Positions 6,378-6,826 of a DNA stretch of 6,826 nt are shown piece after piece. How positions within the stretch are numbered: position 1 is the first letter of the stretch; each line of letters opens with the position of its first letter. Under the pieces are notes generated by a model. The model did no database searches. It was not told the origin of the DNA and saw only the letters and a list, made by a program, of their open reading frames with translations. Source of the DNA: an uncultured Ruminococcus sp. (lineage in GTDB: Bacteria; Bacillota_A; Clostridia; Oscillospirales; Acutalibacteraceae); contig CACYEJ010000101.1 in the NCBI GenBank assembly GCA_902773395.1, positions 1-6,826 on the forward strand, read 5' to 3'. The translations under genes were made by a program, and so were the position numbers.

Positions 6378-6435
6378 TTTGTTGCTTGATTTGTTGCTTG
6401 GTAAAATCTGCTTTTTAAAGTTGCGTAAAGTTGCG
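6378..6435 (+). repeat. Two tandem pairs of direct repeats sharing a GTTGC core
   Basis: TTTGTTGCTTG occurs at 6378-6388 and again at 6390-6400 (period 12). AAAGTTGCG occurs at 6417-6425 and again at 6427-6435 (period 10). All four copies share GTTGC (6381, 6393, 6420, 6430). The second pair overlaps the -35 of the plus-strand promoter at 6421-6449. Helical-turn spacing and position suggest binding sites for a regulator, possibly the adjacent XRE-type protein; this is inference. Confidence 0.6.
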
Positions 6436-6449
6436 GCAGGGTGTATAAT
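6421..6449 (+). promoter_or_regulatory. Candidate plus-strand promoter beside the GTTGC repeats
   Basis: TTGCGT (6421-6426), a 17-base spacer and a perfect TATAAT (6444-6449). The -35 matches only its first three bases well and sits inside the direct repeats, a layout typical of an activated or repressed promoter. No protein gene follows for about 230 bases; the next structure is the hairpin at 6524-6576, so its product may be a short RNA. Confidence 0.45.
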
Positions 6450-6455
6450 TTAGAT

Positions 6456-6578
6456 GTACAAGTTTTGATTGTAATATCTTAATGTCAGTACGAGCATGTT
6501 TTTTTTATTCCTTTATAATGTACAATTCAAAGGGACTGCATCATAGTAATTCTAGGGTGCAGTCCTTTTGAATTTTAT
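6456..6578 (+). ncRNA. Candidate small RNA, about 120 nt
   Basis: Defined only by signals: a promoter ending at 6449, which puts the start near 6456, and a strong hairpin ending in TTTTAT near 6578. The interval has no usable ORF with a ribosome binding site and resembles no RNA family I recognise. Alternatives are a leader with premature termination ahead of gpsA, or a stand-alone hairpin with no dedicated transcript. gpsA has its own strong promoter downstream, which argues against the leader idea. Confidence 0.3.
6524..6576 (+). terminator. Long hairpin, probable terminator upstream of gpsA
   Basis: The arm at 6524-6540 pairs with 6558-6574 over 17 bp with no true mismatch; one pair is G-U (6532 with 6566). 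The loop of 17 nt can partly pair further (TAG 6544-6546 with CTA 6552-6554). A short T run (TTTT at 6573-6576) overlaps and follows the stem on the plus side; no T run follows on the minus side, so a plus-strand role is favoured. The stem is longer than usual for a terminator. Confidence 0.5.
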
Positions 6579-6619
6579 AGAAACACTTCTAAAAAATTTT
6601 AATAATTTTCTATATATCT

Positions 6620-6648
6620 TTGACATTCTGCGGATATAATGGTATAAT
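6620..6648 (+). promoter_or_regulatory. Strong sigma-A promoter of gpsA
   Basis: TTGACA (6620-6625), 17 bases, TATAAT (6643-6648), with TGG directly before the -10 (extended -10). Transcription should begin near 6655, giving a leader of about 30 nt that contains AGGAGA at 6671-6676. Confidence 0.9.
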
Positions 6649-6685
6649 CTATATAAATATTTTTTTTAATAGGAGAAGTTGTTTT

Positions 6686-6826
6686 ATGAATATATCTGTA
6701 TTAGGCTGCGGACGCTGGGGTGCTTTTATTGCGTGGTACCTCAATAAGATTGGACATAATGTGATGACATGGGGTTTGAGCGATGCACCGCAGTTCATTG
6801 AGCTTCGTGACACACGCTCAAACGGC
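6686..6826 (+). CDS. gpsA: Glycerol-3-phosphate dehydrogenase [NAD(P)+] (GpsA), first 47 codons; rest beyond window
   Basis: Cytosolic enzyme that reduces dihydroxyacetone phosphate to sn-glycerol 3-phosphate, the backbone precursor of membrane phospholipids. The visible N-terminus starts MNISVLGCGRWGAFIAWYLN, carrying the nucleotide-binding GxGxWG motif of this family (GCGRWG, residues 7-12). It continues through GHNVMTWG, equivalent to the second Rossmann strand, and then the region where family members have R-x-N (RSN, residues 44-46). The start is supported by AGGAGA at 6671-6676, nine bases upstream, and by the promoter at 6620-6648. Only about one seventh of the usual length of some 330 aa is present, so related NAD-binding dehydrogenases cannot be fully excluded, but the GxGxWG plus WG spacing favours GpsA. 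Confidence 0.8.
   Translation, partial: MNISVLGCGRWGAFIAWYLNKIGHNVMTWGLSDAPQFIELRDTRSNG

Larger units (their letters stand above)
6273..6685. other. 413-base intergenic region rich in regulatory structure, no convincing protein gene
   Basis: This divergent region lies between the XRE-type gene (minus) and gpsA (plus). From left to right it holds the ribosome binding site and a possible -10 of the XRE-type gene, a 12-bp palindrome (6325-6336), two tandem pairs of GTTGC repeats (6378-6435), a plus-strand promoter (6421-6449), a long hairpin (6524-6576), and the gpsA promoter (6620-6648). The only small ORF noted, 29 codons from ATG 6482, has no ribosome binding site and runs through the hairpin. 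Confidence 0.7.

Noticed and set aside
6514..6519. TATAAT as a second plus-strand promoter
   Set aside because: No -35-like hexamer 16-18 bases upstream (the sequence there is CGAGCA).
6482..6571. 29-codon ORF starting at ATG 6482, considered as a signalling peptide
   Set aside because: No ribosome binding site before the ATG, its end runs through the hairpin at 6524-6574, and the peptide has no signal-like composition.

Overview
The window looks like chromosomal DNA from an endospore-forming, low-to-moderate GC member of the Clostridia (Bacillota). The evidence is a GerA-type spore germination operon, AGGAGG-like ribosome binding sites, near-consensus TTGACA/TATAAT promoters with A/T-rich flanks, a CCA-encoding tRNA gene, and gene order resembling gut Oscillospiraceae or Ruminococcus-like genomes. 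The family assignment is inference; no species can be named.

Layout. Positions 1-645 (minus) hold the first 215 codons of a type I dihydroorotase (pyrC) with a consensus sigma-A promoter at 741-769. After a divergent intergenic region carrying a possible sigma-G promoter and an inverted repeat that includes the downstream ribosome binding site, the plus strand carries a two-gene germinant-receptor operon: an A-subunit gene (939-2465) and a single 707-codon ORF (2479-4602) that joins a complete B-subunit permease to a complete C-subunit lipoprotein. A terminator-like hairpin (4617-4652) separates this operon from a convergent tRNA-Thr(CGT) gene (4654-4729, minus) with its own consensus promoter. 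Upstream of the tRNA on the minus strand is a 488-aa XRE-type DNA-binding protein with a large unrecognised C-terminal region (4806-6272). The 413-base region 6273-6685 has no convincing protein gene but is rich in structure: a 12-bp palindrome, two tandem pairs of GTTGC-containing direct repeats, a plus-strand promoter, and a 17-bp-stem hairpin that could end a small RNA. A strong extended -10 promoter then drives the start of gpsA (6686 to the window end).

How the genes relate. The A, B and C proteins of the GerA family form one inner-membrane nutrient receptor in the spore, so the two ger ORFs supply a whole receptor. PyrC (pyrimidine synthesis), tRNA-Thr and GpsA (glycerol-3-phosphate for phospholipids) are housekeeping neighbours with no evident link to germination. 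The regulator may act on its own upstream region.

The most notable observation is the permease-lipoprotein fusion. It carries an internal signal peptide and lipobox, so signal peptidase II could in principle separate the two parts. At the joint lies an A6 run reading A-AAA-AAG in frame; removing one A would restore a conventional gerB stop overlapping a gerC start as ATGA. The fusion could therefore be a real single-base gene fusion, a recoding site, or a homopolymer sequencing error.
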